Shown here one piece after another: positions 8,513 through 18,095 of a DNA stretch of 64,000 nt; position 1 is the first letter of the stretch, and each line of letters begins with the position of its first letter. This stretch comes from Caldilineaceae bacterium (GTDB taxonomy: Bacteria; Chloroflexota; Anaerolineae; Caldilineales; Caldilineaceae): contig JAJDTL010000022.1 in the NCBI GenBank assembly GCA_022827195.1, positions 62,001-126,000 of the forward strand. The letters are read 5' to 3'. Below the pieces are notes generated by a model that was given only the letters and a program-made list of their open reading frames with translations, was not told where the DNA came from and searched no databases. The position numbers were made by a program, and so were the translations under genes.

Positions 8513-9571
8513 ATGAGCAATCTGAAAGTTGGCCTCGTCGGCGTCGGCGGCATCTCGCGCACGCACATGCCCGGCTGGGCCGCCTCCGAAGAGGCCGAGG
8601 TTGTCGCGGGCAGCGACATCAGCAGCGAGGCGCTCAAGCAGTGGGGCGCACTCCACAATATTACCAAGCTGACGACAAAGGCGGACGAGCTGTTCTCCGA
8701 TCCCGACATCGACATCATCGATCTCTGTGTGCCCAACATGTACCACGCGCCGCTTGCCATCGCCGCGCTCGAAGCGGGCAAGCATGTCATCTGCGAGAAA
8801 CCGCTTGCGCCGACGCCCGAAGAGATAAAGCGGATGATCGCGGCGCGCGACAAGGCCGGTAAGCTGCTTATGACCGCGCAGCACTTCCGTTTCGCCGGCG
8901 TTTCCCAGGCGATGAAGGCGGAGATCGACACCGGTTCGCTGGGCGATGTCTACCATGCGCGCGGCTGGATGCTGCGCCGCAACGGTCTGATCCCGACAGC
9001 GACGTTCATCGAGAAAAAACATAGCGGCGGCGGCCCCTGCATCGACATCGGCGTGCATATCCTCGACCTGGCTTTGTGGCTGATGGGCAACCCGAAGCCG
9101 GTGACGGTGTCCGGCGTTGCCGATGCGCGGCTGGCCCACATTCCCGGCGCGTTTGCCACCTGGAAAGAGGGGTTGATCCCCGCCAGCTTCGACGTCGAGG
9201 ACTACGCCGCCGCCTTCGTTCGTTTTGAGAACGGCGCCACCCTCGTTTTGGAAGTGAGCTGGCTGCTGCATCACGACATTGCCGGCGAGGATATGCAGGC
9301 CTGGATCTACGGCGACGGCGGCGGTTGCCACTGGCCCTCGGCCCAGTTCCTCGACACGAACTACGCCACGCGCCAGTTTAACAATCGCATCCTCCAACGT
9401 ACGCAGGACACGATGGAGCCGCACGCGCTCGAATGTGTCGAGTTCGCCAAGGCGGTCGCGACAGGCGCGCCCTCTCCCGTGCCCGCGGAAGATTCGCTGC
9501 AGGTGCTCGCGATTCTCGACGGCATCTACCGCAGTCAGGCCGCCGGCCGCGAAGTCTCGATCGAGCTGTGA
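8513..9571 (+). CDS. Gfo/Idh/MocA family oxidoreductase
   Basis: 352 residues from ATG 8513, with AAAGGA at the right distance. A GTG at 8498 would add five residues. The Rossmann motif is VGLVGVGGISRTHMPGW. CEKPLAPT supplies the conserved Lys, and GGGPCIDIGVHILDLALWLMG the catalytic-domain His. The product probably oxidises a sugar or inositol-type substrate with NAD(P). It is followed at 49 bp by a second, distinct family member. The divergent fucosidase makes a deoxy-sugar pathway a fair guess, though the sequence does not fix the substrate. Confidence 0.88.
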   Translation: MSNLKVGLVGVGGISRTHMPGWAASEEAEVVAGSDISSEALKQWGALHNITKLTTKADELFSDPDIDIIDLCVPNMYHAPLAIAALEAGKHVICEKPLAPTPEEIKRMIAARDKAGKLLMTAQHFRFAGVSQAMKAEIDTGSLGDVYHARGWMLRRNGLIPTATFIEKKHSGGGPCIDIGVHILDLALWLMGNPKPVTVSGVADARLAHIPGAFATWKEGLIPASFDVEDYAAAFVRFENGATLVLEVSWLLHHDIAGEDMQAWIYGDGGGCHWPSAQFLDTNYATRQFNNRILQRTQDTMEPHALECVEFAKAVATGAPSPVPAEDSLQVLAILDGIYRSQAAGREVSIEL

Positions 9572-9620
9572 GCGACCACTAGGCCCGGCACGCTGCCAAC
9601 CATCGCCGAAAGGGCGGGAT

Positions 9621-10721
9621 ATGACCGCGAAATCGGACGCCAAAGGGAACCGACCCGCCACCAAAACACTCCGCGTCGGCATCATCGGCTGCGGTCGCCC
9701 GCGCAGTTCGGAAGGCGCGACCGGCTACGGCATGGCCCACAGCCACGCCAAGGGATACGCTGCATCACCATATGCCGAGCTGGCGGCGCTTGCCGACATC
9801 ACCCCGGAAAACGCACAGGCATTTCAGAAGGAGCATGGCGCCGAGACGATTTACGTGGACTATCGCCGCATGTTGGACGAAGCGGACCTGGACATCGTTT
9901 CGATCTGCGTCTGGCCGCATCTGCACGCCGAGATGGTGCTGGCAGCAGCCGAAGCGGGCGTCCAGGCGATCCATTGCGAAAAGCCGATCGCCCCCACATT
10001 CGGAGAAGTCCGTCACATGGTGGAGGTCTGCGCGCGCAAAGGCGTTCAGTTGACATTCAACCACCAACGCCGCTTTGCCCCGCCCTTCCGCACGGTCCGC
10101 GGGCTCTTGCGGGAGGGCGCAATCGGCGAGCTGCAGCGCATCGAGGGCCGCTGCCCCGATATGAACGACTGGGGCACCCACTGGTTCGACATGATGCACT
10201 TCTACAACGACGAGACCCCGGCCGAGTGGGTGCTGGGCCAGATCGACGCCACTGAGGTCCGCACCATATTCGGTCTGGCGCACGAGACGCTGGGAATCAG
10301 CCAGGTCCGTTTCGTCAACGGCGTTGACGGCCTGCTGTTTGCCGGCATCGGCGAGTCCAACATGCCGGCCAACCGACTGCTGGGCAGCGATGGCGTGATT
10401 GAAGTCGGACTGCGTCACGGCGATGCCATCCGCCTCTGCAGCAGCCAGACGAACGGCTGGCAGACCATCGACCCCGGTGGCTCGATCCACGTTCTGGAAG
10501 CGGTTGAATGGGGCATCGCTGACCTGATCAACGCGCTGCGGCACGGCACGGAGCCGGAACTGTCCAGCCGCCGCGCCTTTCGCGCGGCCGAGCTTACCTT
10601 CGCCACGTACGAGTCCAGCAGAAGGAGGGGACGGGTGGAGCTGCCGCTGGAGATTGAAGACTCCCCACTGCTGGCGATGTTGGAGAGCGCTCCCCCGCAG
10701 CGGACGACGTCTGAAGTTTAG
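9621..10721 (+). CDS. Gfo/Idh/MocA family oxidoreductase
   Basis: 366 residues from ATG 9621. The region further upstream is open in frame but overlaps the preceding dehydrogenase. The Rossmann motif is VGIIGCGRPRSSEGATGYGMAHSHAKGY, with an insertion in the glycine loop. CEKPIAPTF carries the conserved Lys, and DWGTHWFDMMHFY the usual substrate-domain His. The insertion after GCGRPR is seen in a subset of dehydrogenases of unknown substrate. It forms a probable two-gene unit with the preceding dehydrogenase. Confidence 0.87.
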   Translation: MTAKSDAKGNRPATKTLRVGIIGCGRPRSSEGATGYGMAHSHAKGYAASPYAELAALADITPENAQAFQKEHGAETIYVDYRRMLDEADLDIVSICVWPHLHAEMVLAAAEAGVQAIHCEKPIAPTFGEVRHMVEVCARKGVQLTFNHQRRFAPPFRTVRGLLREGAIGELQRIEGRCPDMNDWGTHWFDMMHFYNDETPAEWVLGQIDATEVRTIFGLAHETLGISQVRFVNGVDGLLFAGIGESNMPANRLLGSDGVIEVGLRHGDAIRLCSSQTNGWQTIDPGGSIHVLEAVEWGIADLINALRHGTEPELSSRRAFRAAELTFATYESSRRRGRVELPLEIEDSPLLAMLESAPPQRTTSEV

Positions 10722-10814
10722 GAGACACACGTTTTTCAGACCAGGCATCCGAGGCGGCCTGCGCGATCGCCGGAATTGCCTTTGGATTGGTCGACAGCCA
10801 GAATCGACAATTGT

Positions 10815-10844
10815 TTGACATTTTGCGGCTGGAACAGGTATATT
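10815..10844 (+). promoter_or_regulatory. Strong sigma-70-type promoter with a long leader before the M20 hydrolase
   Basis: A perfect TTGACA at 10815-10820 is followed after 18 bp by TATATT at 10839-10844. The predicted start near 10851 leaves about 200 nt of leader before ATG 11053. The surrounding 331-bp gap between genes holds no other supported feature. Confidence 0.65.
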
Positions 10845-11052
10845 TGAGGTAGTCTGGCCGTGCTTCTCTCGCTCCCCTTCATGTAGATTGCTCTCTTCAA
10901 TATGTAAGTTCCAGAATAGAATCGTCCAATCGGGCTGGAGGGAGAGTGCCTGGCCCGGAATTCTCCTTCTGTCCCAAGGATAGTCTGGTCACGCCTGCAT
11001 CTATGCGTTGGGACCGGTACCATTCTTTCCACTGTCTGCCTGGAGTCCATCA

Positions 11053-12258
11053 ATGTCCGATTTCGACATTGCCGCGATCAATTCCGCGGTGCAGCGCCAC
11101 AGTGACGCCATCATTGCCTTTCTGCGCCAGATCTGCGCCATTCCTTCGCTCGATTCGCAAATCGGCCCTGTGGGTGAACGCGTCCAGGCGGAACTGCGGC
11201 AGTTGGGCTTCGATAAGGTCTGGTTCGACTCGATGGGAAATACGGTTGGCAAGATCGGCGACGGACAGCGGGTACTGATTTACGACAGCCATATTGACAC
11301 AGTCGGCATCGGCGCGGCCGAGGAGTGGGATTGGGACCCGTTCGAGGGCAAGATCGAAGATGGCATCTTCTATGCCCGCGGCGCCTGCGACGAAAAGGGC
11401 AGCACGCCCGGTATGATTTACGGTCTGGCAATTGCCCGAGAACTGGGGCTGCTGGACGGCTGGACCGCCTACTACTTCGGCAATATGGAGGAGTGGTGCG
11501 ACGGCATCGCGCCGCACGCCTTCGTCGAGCATGAGGGCATACGCCCCGACTTTGTCGTCATTGGCGAGCCGACCAGGATGCAGATCTATCGCGGCCACAA
11601 GGGGCGTGTCGAGCTGAAGGCGGTCGCCCGCGGCAAGAGCGCCCACGCGGCCAGCAATCACCTCGGCGACAACGCCATTTACAAGGCGCTGCCGCTCGTC
11701 GAGGCCATCAGCCGCCTCGAGCCGAAGCTGGGCGACCATCCCTTTCTGGGGCCGGGAAAGATTACCGCCACCGACATCGAGGTCGAGACGCCCAGCATCA
11801 ATGCCGTCCCCAACCAGTGCACCGTCTTCATCGACCGCCGCGTCACATTCGGCGAAGAGCTGGACGCCGTGATCGAGCAGGTGCGCGGCTTGATCCCGGA
11901 GGCAAACCGCGCGGCCGGCGATGTGACGCTGGAGATGCTCTACTACGACGAGCCGAGCTACACCGGCTTCGTCTTTCCGGTCGAAAAGTACTTCCCCGCC
12001 TGGGCGCTTGAAGAGGATGAACCGTTGGTGCAGGCTGGGCAGGCGGCGCGCAAGCTGATCGGCCTGCCCAACGCGCCCACAGGCAAGTGGGATTTCAGCA
12101 CCAACGGTATCTACTGGCGCGGCAAGGCCGGTATCCCGAGCATCGGCTTCGCACCCGGCGACGAAGTCACGGCCCACACCGTCCTCGACAGTGTTCCGCT
12201 GGCCGATGTGGTGAAATCGACCGAGTTCTATGCACTGCTTCCTGCCCTGATCGAGTGA
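11053..12258 (+). CDS. M20-family metallohydrolase, YgeY-like
   Basis: 401 residues from ATG 11053. Zinc ligands are visible in YDSHIDTV (His, Asp), RGACDEKGS (bridging Asp) and YFGNMEEWCDG (catalytic and metal Glu). Later motifs are VVIGEPT and the terminal GIPSIGFAPGDEVTAHT, which carries the last His. The dimerisation lid domain lies at about residues 185-295. The wording of the C-terminus is closest to the YgeY group often labelled selenium-metabolism-linked hydrolases, but no selenium genes are here. It probably hydrolyses an N-acyl or carbamoyl amino acid-like compound. It is transcribed from its own promoter. Confidence 0.85.
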   Translation: MSDFDIAAINSAVQRHSDAIIAFLRQICAIPSLDSQIGPVGERVQAELRQLGFDKVWFDSMGNTVGKIGDGQRVLIYDSHIDTVGIGAAEEWDWDPFEGKIEDGIFYARGACDEKGSTPGMIYGLAIARELGLLDGWTAYYFGNMEEWCDGIAPHAFVEHEGIRPDFVVIGEPTRMQIYRGHKGRVELKAVARGKSAHAASNHLGDNAIYKALPLVEAISRLEPKLGDHPFLGPGKITATDIEVETPSINAVPNQCTVFIDRRVTFGEELDAVIEQVRGLIPEANRAAGDVTLEMLYYDEPSYTGFVFPVEKYFPAWALEEDEPLVQAGQAARKLIGLPNAPTGKWDFSTNGIYWRGKAGIPSIGFAPGDEVTAHTVLDSVPLADVVKSTEFYALLPALIE

Positions 12259-12400
12259 GGCCGGCAGGCACCTCCTTTCGCAGGTGGGAGCGAACCGGCT
12301 TTCGCGTTGCGCGCAGGCAGTTGAATGATCCGACTGGACGAATTCCGCACATTTGGCGACAATAGGGTCTGTCCTGTTCGCGATAGCGTGACGCATAGCC

Positions 12401-13117
12401 ATGACGATTGCTGACAATTTGCGCAGAGTGCGGGCGCGTATGGCCGCGGCCGCGCGGCGTGTGCAGCGTTCGCCCGACGAGATCACGCTGGTGGCGGTCA
12501 GCAAGACAATGCCGCTGGCGCTGATCGCCGAGGCCGCGCAGGCCGGGCAGGTCGACTTTGGCGAGAACCGGCTGGAAGAGCTGTTGGAGAAGGTTGACGC
12601 CGCGGCCGCGGCCGGGCTGGGCACTGTCTGCTGGCACGCCATCGGCACGATTCAGAGCCGCAAGACAAGACTGGCGCTGGGTCCGATCGCTCTGATCCAC
12701 GCGGTTGACCGCCTTAAGATCGCGCAGCGCCTGAGCCGGCAAGCCGCCGAAATGGGGCGGACGCCCGCAGTCCTGCTGGAAGTCAACGTCAGCGGCGAAG
12801 CGAGCAAGCACGGCTTCTCGCCTGCCAGTCTGAAGGCCGCCCTGCCCGAGCTGCTGCAGCTGCCGGCGCTGCGCTACTGCGGACTGATGACCATGGCGCC
12901 ATTCGTGGCCGACCCTGAAGAAGCGAGGCCCATTTTCCGCGAACTGCGCTGCCTCATGGAGGATATCCGGCGAGCCTATCCACCGGCTGAGTATCCCCAG
13001 GCAACTTGGGCACATCTTTCAATGGGCATGACCGCCGATTTCGAAGTTGCCATCGAAGAGGGCGCAACAATAATCCGGGTCGGTACCGCTATCTTCGGCC
13101 ACAGGGAGTACGAATGA
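12401..13117 (+). CDS. PLP homeostasis protein (YggS/PROSC family)
   Basis: 238-residue alanine-racemase-fold protein that binds pyridoxal phosphate and buffers its level. The PLP lysine lies in [32 protein letters not shown] and [28 protein letters not shown] are all family hallmarks. The stop overlaps the proC start in an ATGA. yggS-proC-yggT is a common bacterial arrangement, and here it is complete without the cell-division genes that often sit beside it. Confidence 0.93.
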   Translation: MTIADNLRRVRARMAAAARRVQRSPDEITLVAVSKTMPLALIAEAAQAGQVDFGENRLEELLEKVDAAAAAGLGTVCWHAIGTIQSRKTRLALGPIALIHAVDRLKIAQRLSRQAAEMGRTPAVLLEVNVSGEASKHGFSPASLKAALPELLQLPALRYCGLMTMAPFVADPEEARPIFRELRCLMEDIRRAYPPAEYPQATWAHLSMGMTADFEVAIEEGATIIRVGTAIFGHREYE

Positions 13118-13932
13118 GCGAGCTAGAGGGTAAAGTTACGTTTATCGGCGGCGGCGCCATGGGCGAGGCGATCATCGGCTCGCTGCTCGGCAAAGGGCTG
13201 CTGAAGCCGGCGCAGATCTGCGTTTCAGAACCGGTGCCCGCCCGCCGCGACCAGCTGCACAGCACATACGGCGTGACGACCGAGACCGACAATGCACGCG
13301 CTGTGCAAGGCGCCTCGGTCGTCGTACTGGCAGTGAAGCCGCAGGTGCTGGAGGCAGTGCTCTCGGACCTCAGCAGCAACCTTCCCCCGCCCGCGCTCGT
13401 ACTCAGTATCATGGCCGGTGTGCAGATTGCGACCCTGCGCGACGGCCTCGGCCACGAGAAAATCGTGCGTTCGATGCCCAACACACCGGCGCAGGTGGGC
13501 CAGGGCATGACCGTGTGGACCGATACCGCCTCCGTGAGCGATACGGACCGCGCCTGCGCTCAGACCGTCCTGGAAGCCATGGGTGAGGCGATCTACGTCG
13601 CCGACGAACACTACCTCGACATGGCCACGGGGTTGAGCGGCTCCGGGCCTGGATTTGTCTATCTGCTGCTCGAGGCCCTGATCGACGCCGGCGTGCATAT
13701 CGGTTTCAGTCGGGAACAGGCGCAGCAGATGGTTCTGCAGACGGTGGCGGGCAGCGTGGAGCTGATGCGCCAGGGCGGTCTTCATCCGGCCGACCTGCGC
13801 AACCGCGTCACCAGCCCGGCGGGCACGACCGCCGCTGGTACGCTCGTTCTGGAGCGCGCCGCTGTGCGCGCCGCCCTGATTGAAGCCGTGGATGCCGCCT
13901 ACCGCCGCAGCCGGGAACTGGGCGGCGGTTAG
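13114..13932 (+). CDS. proC: Pyrroline-5-carboxylate reductase
   Basis: Last step of proline synthesis, NAD(P)H-dependent. The 272-residue protein begins at 13114 inside an ATGA overlap with yggS. Motifs are [18 protein letters not shown] (dinucleotide loop), [28 protein letters not shown] and [21 protein letters not shown]. The C-terminal signature [19 protein letters not shown] completes the active site. Full length, no defects seen. Confidence 0.95.
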   Translation: MSELEGKVTFIGGGAMGEAIIGSLLGKGLLKPAQICVSEPVPARRDQLHSTYGVTTETDNARAVQGASVVVLAVKPQVLEAVLSDLSSNLPPPALVLSIMAGVQIATLRDGLGHEKIVRSMPNTPAQVGQGMTVWTDTASVSDTDRACAQTVLEAMGEAIYVADEHYLDMATGLSGSGPGFVYLLLEALIDAGVHIGFSREQAQQMVLQTVAGSVELMRQGGLHPADLRNRVTSPAGTTAAGTLVLERAAVRAALIEAVDAAYRRSRELGGG

Positions 13933-13990
13933 TATCCTGGAAGCGCACTGCCGCCAGGATTGTTGCAATTCAATAGCGTAAGGAGCCGTT

Positions 13991-14242
13991 GTGATCTTTT
14001 TGCTCTTGGCCCGTGTCCTCCAGATCTACACATTTGTCCTTTTGATCCGCATCCTGATCACCTGGATCCCCAACCTGGACCCCTATCACCCGATCGTGCA
14101 GATGCTCTTTCAGGTGACTGACCCGGTGTTGGAGCCGGCGCGCAAGCTGATCCCGCCAATTGGGATGATCGATATCTCGCCGATTGTCGTCTTCATCGCG
14201 TTGGGTATCCTGCAGGACCTGCTGGTCCGGATGGCGTACTAG
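13991..14242 (+). CDS. YggT-family small membrane protein
   Basis: 83 residues from a GTG at 13991 with AGGAG five bases before it. Two hydrophobic segments (residues 3-25 and 61-80) flank the conserved middle WIPNLDPYHPIVQMLFQVTDPVLEPARKLIPPIG-type segment that defines the family. YggT proteins are inner-membrane proteins of uncertain role, linked to osmotic stress and cell-division clusters. A weak ATCCTGG/CCAGGAT inverted repeat (13934-13960) separates it from proC. Confidence 0.9.
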   Translation: MIFLLLARVLQIYTFVLLIRILITWIPNLDPYHPIVQMLFQVTDPVLEPARKLIPPIGMIDISPIVVFIALGILQDLLVRMAY

Positions 14243-14351
14243 CGAATCTCGGAAGCAGGAAAGATCCATTCGCCCAGGATTGGACGGGGCGAGGGGGCCC
14301 GGCTGTTGCGCCCCCGAATCCTTGCCTATCGATATCACACGGGGACCTAAA

Positions 14352-15455
14352 GTGTCTGCGAGTCCAGCCGAAAGTACCAACTATCGCAGGCGGCCGCACG
14401 CCGCAAGAGTCGCCATCGCGCTTCTGCTGGCGACCCTGGTAATGAGCGGCTGCGTATTGGACAGGTTTTTTGGGACGCCCCCGGTGCCCACCCCCTTGGC
14501 AACCGAGCTTGCACCGCCATCGGAAGAGGATGACACCCTGGCGCGCCTGATCGAACGGGCGACCAACGATCTGGTGAGTGTGACCAACGCCGCGGCCGGC
14601 GAGATCACCCTCATCAGCACCGAAGAGGTCGAGTGGGGCGACGCCAGCCTGGGCTGCCCCGAGCCCGACACGATGTATGCCCAGGTGATTACGCCCGGTT
14701 ACGTCATCGTGCTGGAGAGCGGCGGCGATACCTACGACTATCACACTGGCATCGATCCCGAAGGGCCGCTCGTCCAATGCACCGAAGAGGGCGTGCCCGC
14801 TGGTGCGGACCCTATTGAAATCGAGCCGGCCGAAGGAGCAGTTGATTTGATTGACGATCAGACGTTGCCGCGCCTGACCGAACGGGCCATAGACAACCTG
14901 GTCCAGACGACCGACGCCGCGGCCGACGAAATCACCGTCGTCAGCACGGAAGAGGTCGAATGGAGCGATTCGAGCCTGGGCTGCCCGGAGCCGGACACCA
15001 TGTACGCGCAGGTGATCACGCCCGGCTATCTCATCGTTCTTGAAAGCGGCGGCGACACCTACGAGTATCACACTGGGGCCGACCCTGAAGGGCCGCTCGT
15101 GCAGTGCCTGGAAGGCGCGCCGGCAGCCGCGGACGCCCAAATGGGCGGCGCGATCGCGCCGCTCGGTGGCGTAGAGGACATCGTTCTCGCCCGCCTGATT
15201 GAACGGGCAATGGACAATCTGGTGGAGGTGACCGGCGCCGCGGCCGCTGAGATCTCAGTGGTCAGCACAGAGCAGGTCGAGTGGAGCGATACCAGCCTGG
15301 GCTGCCCCGAGCCTGACACGATGTACGCGCAGATCATCACGCCTGGCTACCGTATCGTCCTGGAAGTCGGCGGCAGCACCCATGACTACCGTGCAGGCGT
15401 CGACCCTGAAGGCCCGCTCGTGCAGTGCAGCCAGGATGCCGATAGCGGCCAATAG
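14352..15455 (+). CDS. Lipoprotein with three tandem copies of an SLGCPEPDTMYAQ-type domain
   Basis: 367 residues from GTG 14352, following GGGGA. The signal peptide ends in a lipobox, LVMSGC, so the protein is probably anchored outside the membrane. Three repeats of about 85 residues each follow. Each has a helical lead-in (LARLIERATNDLV), then EVEWSDSSLGCPEPD, YAQVITPGY, IVLESGGDTYEYHTG and EGPLVQC. Each repeat carries two cysteines that could form an internal disulfide. I know similar single domains only as uncharacterised secreted segments and assign no function. The repeats are close at both protein and DNA level, which suggests recent internal duplication. Confidence 0.75.
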   Translation: MSASPAESTNYRRRPHAARVAIALLLATLVMSGCVLDRFFGTPPVPTPLATELAPPSEEDDTLARLIERATNDLVSVTNAAAGEITLISTEEVEWGDASLGCPEPDTMYAQVITPGYVIVLESGGDTYDYHTGIDPEGPLVQCTEEGVPAGADPIEIEPAEGAVDLIDDQTLPRLTERAIDNLVQTTDAAADEITVVSTEEVEWSDSSLGCPEPDTMYAQVITPGYLIVLESGGDTYEYHTGADPEGPLVQCLEGAPAAADAQMGGAIAPLGGVEDIVLARLIERAMDNLVEVTGAAAAEISVVSTEQVEWSDTSLGCPEPDTMYAQIITPGYRIVLEVGGSTHDYRAGVDPEGPLVQCSQDADSGQ

Positions 15456-15472
15456 GGATTTGAATCAGCCGG

Positions 15473-15853
15473 ATGAAACCGTACGCGCAACCGGAGCAGT
15501 TCGACGAGCTGGTGCTCAGCGCGATCGAAGACCTGCCCGACGAGCTCCTCGACTTCCTCGAGAACGTCGCCATCGTCGTCGAGGAGTGGCCGGACCGCGC
15601 CGTCCTCGATTCGGTGGGCGTGCGCAAGCGGTCCGAACTCCTCGGTCTGTACCAGGGCATCCCGCAGACCGAGCGCACACACGGCTACAACCTGGTCATG
15701 CCGGACAAGATCAGCATATACCGCCGGCCGATTCTCATGCGTTGCCGCAGCGAGCAGGACGTCTTTGAAATGGTGCAGCGGGTCGTGCGCCACGAGATCG
15801 CCCACCACTTCGGCATCGACGATGATCGCCTCACCGAAATCGGCGCCTACTAA
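15473..15853 (+). CDS. Mini-zincin metallopeptidase-like protein (PF06262-type)
   Basis: 126-residue cytosolic protein with the compact zinc-peptidase motif VVRHEIAHHFGIDDDRL, that is, HExxHxxGxxD near the C-terminus. The N-terminal part (FDELVLSAIEDLPDELLDFLENVAIVVEE) is typical of this small family. Its length matches the family, and it begins 17 bp after the lipoprotein stop. The physiological substrate of these proteins is not known. Confidence 0.9.
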   Translation: MKPYAQPEQFDELVLSAIEDLPDELLDFLENVAIVVEEWPDRAVLDSVGVRKRSELLGLYQGIPQTERTHGYNLVMPDKISIYRRPILMRCRSEQDVFEMVQRVVRHEIAHHFGIDDDRLTEIGAY

Positions 15854-15937
15854 GGTCTTGGCGCGCAGTCCAAAAAGGGGCACAGCTTTCCATACCTCGG
15901 GTAGCAACGAACTCATAACCGGTCCACGGCCCATCCC

Positions 15938-16337
15938 CGTGCCTGCGCGACTCCTGCAGTTCGAATCACGAATCACGAATCACGAATCACGAATCACGGC
16001 AGTTCCAGCCCTCCCTTGTGCGGGGGGACTCCCCCCGCAACGCCCCTCTGTGTTATACCACCGTGTGTGCTCGTCCCCAGCTGACGCGTCAACGCCAGTC
16101 ATGCTGATACCACCGTGCGTGCGCGGCTCCCGCAGTTCGAATCACGAATCACGAATCACGAATCACGGCCGTTCCAGCCCTCCCTTGTGCGGGGGAGACA
16201 CCCCCCGCAACGCCCCCTGTGTTATACCGCCGTGTGTGCTCGTCCCCAGCTGACGCGTCAACGCCAGTCGTGCTGATACCACCGTGCCTGCGCGGCTCCT
16301 GCAGTTCGAATCACGAATCACGAATCACGACTCACGG
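15938..16337. repeat. Long-period tandem repeat containing AATCACG heptamer arrays and a GC hairpin
   Basis: Two nearly identical units, 176 and 169 bp apart as measured at CAGTTCGAA (15957, 16133, 16302), plus the start of a third. Each begins with a run of the heptamer AATCACG: five copies, then four, then three plus one variant. A strong hairpin (GCGGGGGG/CCCCCCGC at 16020-16038, and a variant at 16189-16208) and TGACGCGTCA-containing spacer sequence follow. No reading frame is supported. It looks like a VNTR-type element. Confidence 0.8.
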
Positions 16338-17213
16338 CAGTTGGGCGAACGCCACTTCAGCCGACACCCCCCACTATGGGCTGCACACACAGTTCTGAAA
16401 CCTCTTGTCTGCTTCAATCGGTTATGGTACGATCCTTGGCGCATACAATCCGGCAACTGTCTGATTCGTGAGCAACGTTCCCCGCAAACCCGCCGCGGCG
16501 GTCCTGATGAAACCCAAGACCGGAATTCCAGCCGGACCATTGCACGTACAGGGCGCGCCGCGCTAGCCGTGGGCCTTGGCCCGGACTGCTCCCCATAACC
16601 CGCGACCAGCCAATCGTCACTGGAGTAAGGGCGTCACATGGTCGCTATCCTCAGCTTTCCATTCCGATTCGAAGCCAAACTGCTTCGCCGATGAAACGCA
16701 AGGTTTTTGCCCCACAGCCGCGCCGGCGGATCGCCCATGAATCCGGGCCGACACTCCCTTCTGAGTCCGTCGATTGAAGAGGGACCCCGATGAGAGACCA
16801 GGAACGAACAACCAAAATTGACCAAATGACCGGAATCCCCCGCGCGAGTCGGCGGTACGAGCTGAAGTAGCATCATGACCCGCACGACAACTGCCATCAC
16901 CAATGGGATAACCACCCGGTCGGCAACACATCTCCCGAACCCCGGCAGCTGCAACCCCGTCGCGCAGCGGCACCAATGGACAAAAGGACCCGACCAAAGA
17001 CGAAAAACGACGAAGAACGATGGAAAAAGCGAAAAACCCGGGCAAATGGCTCCCAATTGTGCTACGCTGTTATCAGCAACCGGCTGAGGCTACGAGGAAC
17101 TAAAGACCAGGAAAGTAGAACGCAAAGGCCCCAACAAGAACCATACGGCCTCCGCCCATCCGCCGTCACGAGACGACCGCTCTTGCCGTCTCCGATAGCC
17201 CAAGAGATCGATC

Positions 17214-17276
17214 TGACCCGACCTGACTGTACTTGACCGGACTTCACTGGACTCGACCGGACCTGACCTGACCCGT
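17214..17276. repeat. Degenerate GACC(T/G)GAC-type simple repeat
   Basis: About 60 bp built from imperfect five- to ten-base units such as GACCGGACYT and CTGACC. Confidence 0.6.
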
Positions 17277-17569
17277 CCCTGGGTCTCCGTTCGTGCAAAT
17301 TCGTGGATAGCTCCGAAAGGTCAACAAATCGAATCCCCAGTCTTCACAACAGGGACCGTCTGAAAGCTGGACGACAACGAGCATCAAGGGGTTTTGACAT
17401 TTCCAAATACTGGCCAACAAATGTCGCCATCTACAGCATGCCTGCGTTCAGCGCTAACTTTGGTTCGCCTGACTCTTGGCGCGAAGACCGCCGCGCGAAC
17501 CGTAACCGTAAACTGTGTCCGTCACAAGAATCAGACGAACTGTAGTTCAGACTGATGTCAACGAGCCCC

Positions 17570-17612
17570 GAAAACTGAAAACTGAAAACTAGAAACTGTA
17601 AACCGAAAACTA
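17570..17612. repeat. Heptamer repeat around CTGAAAA
   Basis: Imperfect copies of CTGAAAA/CCGAAAA, locally rich in A, within the gene-free region. Confidence 0.55.
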
Positions 17613-17710
17613 ACCTTACATGCACATCCAAACGCCGAAACATGCCCGGAACATTCCGAAAATACCGCCACTCTCGGCGCCGAACACCCCCGTTCGAAAA
17701 AAAAATGTAG

Positions 17711-17750
17711 GGCGACATTGGACGACATTGGGGGACATTGGACGACATAT
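17711..17750. repeat. Four 10-bp units of GACATTGGAC type
   Basis: Consecutive units GACATTGGAC, GACATTGGGG, GACATTGGAC and GACATATGTC. The last ends in a short palindrome. Confidence 0.65.
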
Positions 17751-18095
17751 GTCCCCCTCCCACGCCAAAAACGGAGGATTTCGCTCCCATGAGGCAGTGG
17801 CCCCGGTCAACCGCCTTTTCTGCAACTCTGACATGCAAACCTTCAGATCAACCGCGCGACAATCCAGGATCGATTTGAGCAGTAGACAAATTCGGAACTC
17901 TCGGTCCAAGAAAGGAAAGATTTCGTTTCGTTCTGCCTTGACGGCGGCAACAATTCGTCCGTCATTTCTGTGCCGCCTTCGGCACTTAAAACTCCCTGCA
18001 ACAAGCGTCTCTTCGGCCGAAAACATCAACACTGCGTTCTTCCTGCCGGCCGTACCAACCAAGTGCCGGCGCAGTTCCGCCGGGGAGGTCCCACC

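Larger units (their letters stand above)
16341..18095. other. 1.75-kb region without a supported gene
   Basis: Short open frames on both strands show no recognisable domain, no consistent codon bias and no good ribosome site. Composition is visibly less GC-rich than the flanks. The only structure I see is a set of low-complexity blocks listed separately. Unknown RNAs cannot be excluded by eye. Confidence 0.55.

Noticed and set aside
8300..9685. Long minus-strand open frame extending the fucosidase upstream to 916 residues
   Set aside because: It lies opposite the Gfo/Idh gene, has no family content, and a perfect ribosome site precedes GTG 8299.
10946..11278. GTG-initiated frame with a GGAGGGA site in the leader of the M20 gene
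   Set aside because: It runs into the hydrolase gene in another frame, and its content is not protein-like. It could at most be an upstream peptide and is not supported.
11050..12648. 532-residue minus-strand frame opposite the M20 hydrolase
   Set aside because: It is antisense to a clear gene, with composition explained by GC-rich codon usage and no domain.
15951..15975. GTTCGAATC, the tRNA T-loop-like string in the repeat units
   Set aside because: No acceptor stem, D-arm or anticodon arm can be built around it. The string is part of the heptamer repeat.
15938..16337. Possible CRISPR array
   Set aside because: The short repeats are directly adjoining heptamers without spacers, and the ~170-bp units are themselves similar. 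No cas genes are present.
16617..17045. 142-residue minus-strand frame in the gene-free region
   Set aside because: No ribosome site or conserved motif, and a second frame of equal length overlaps it.
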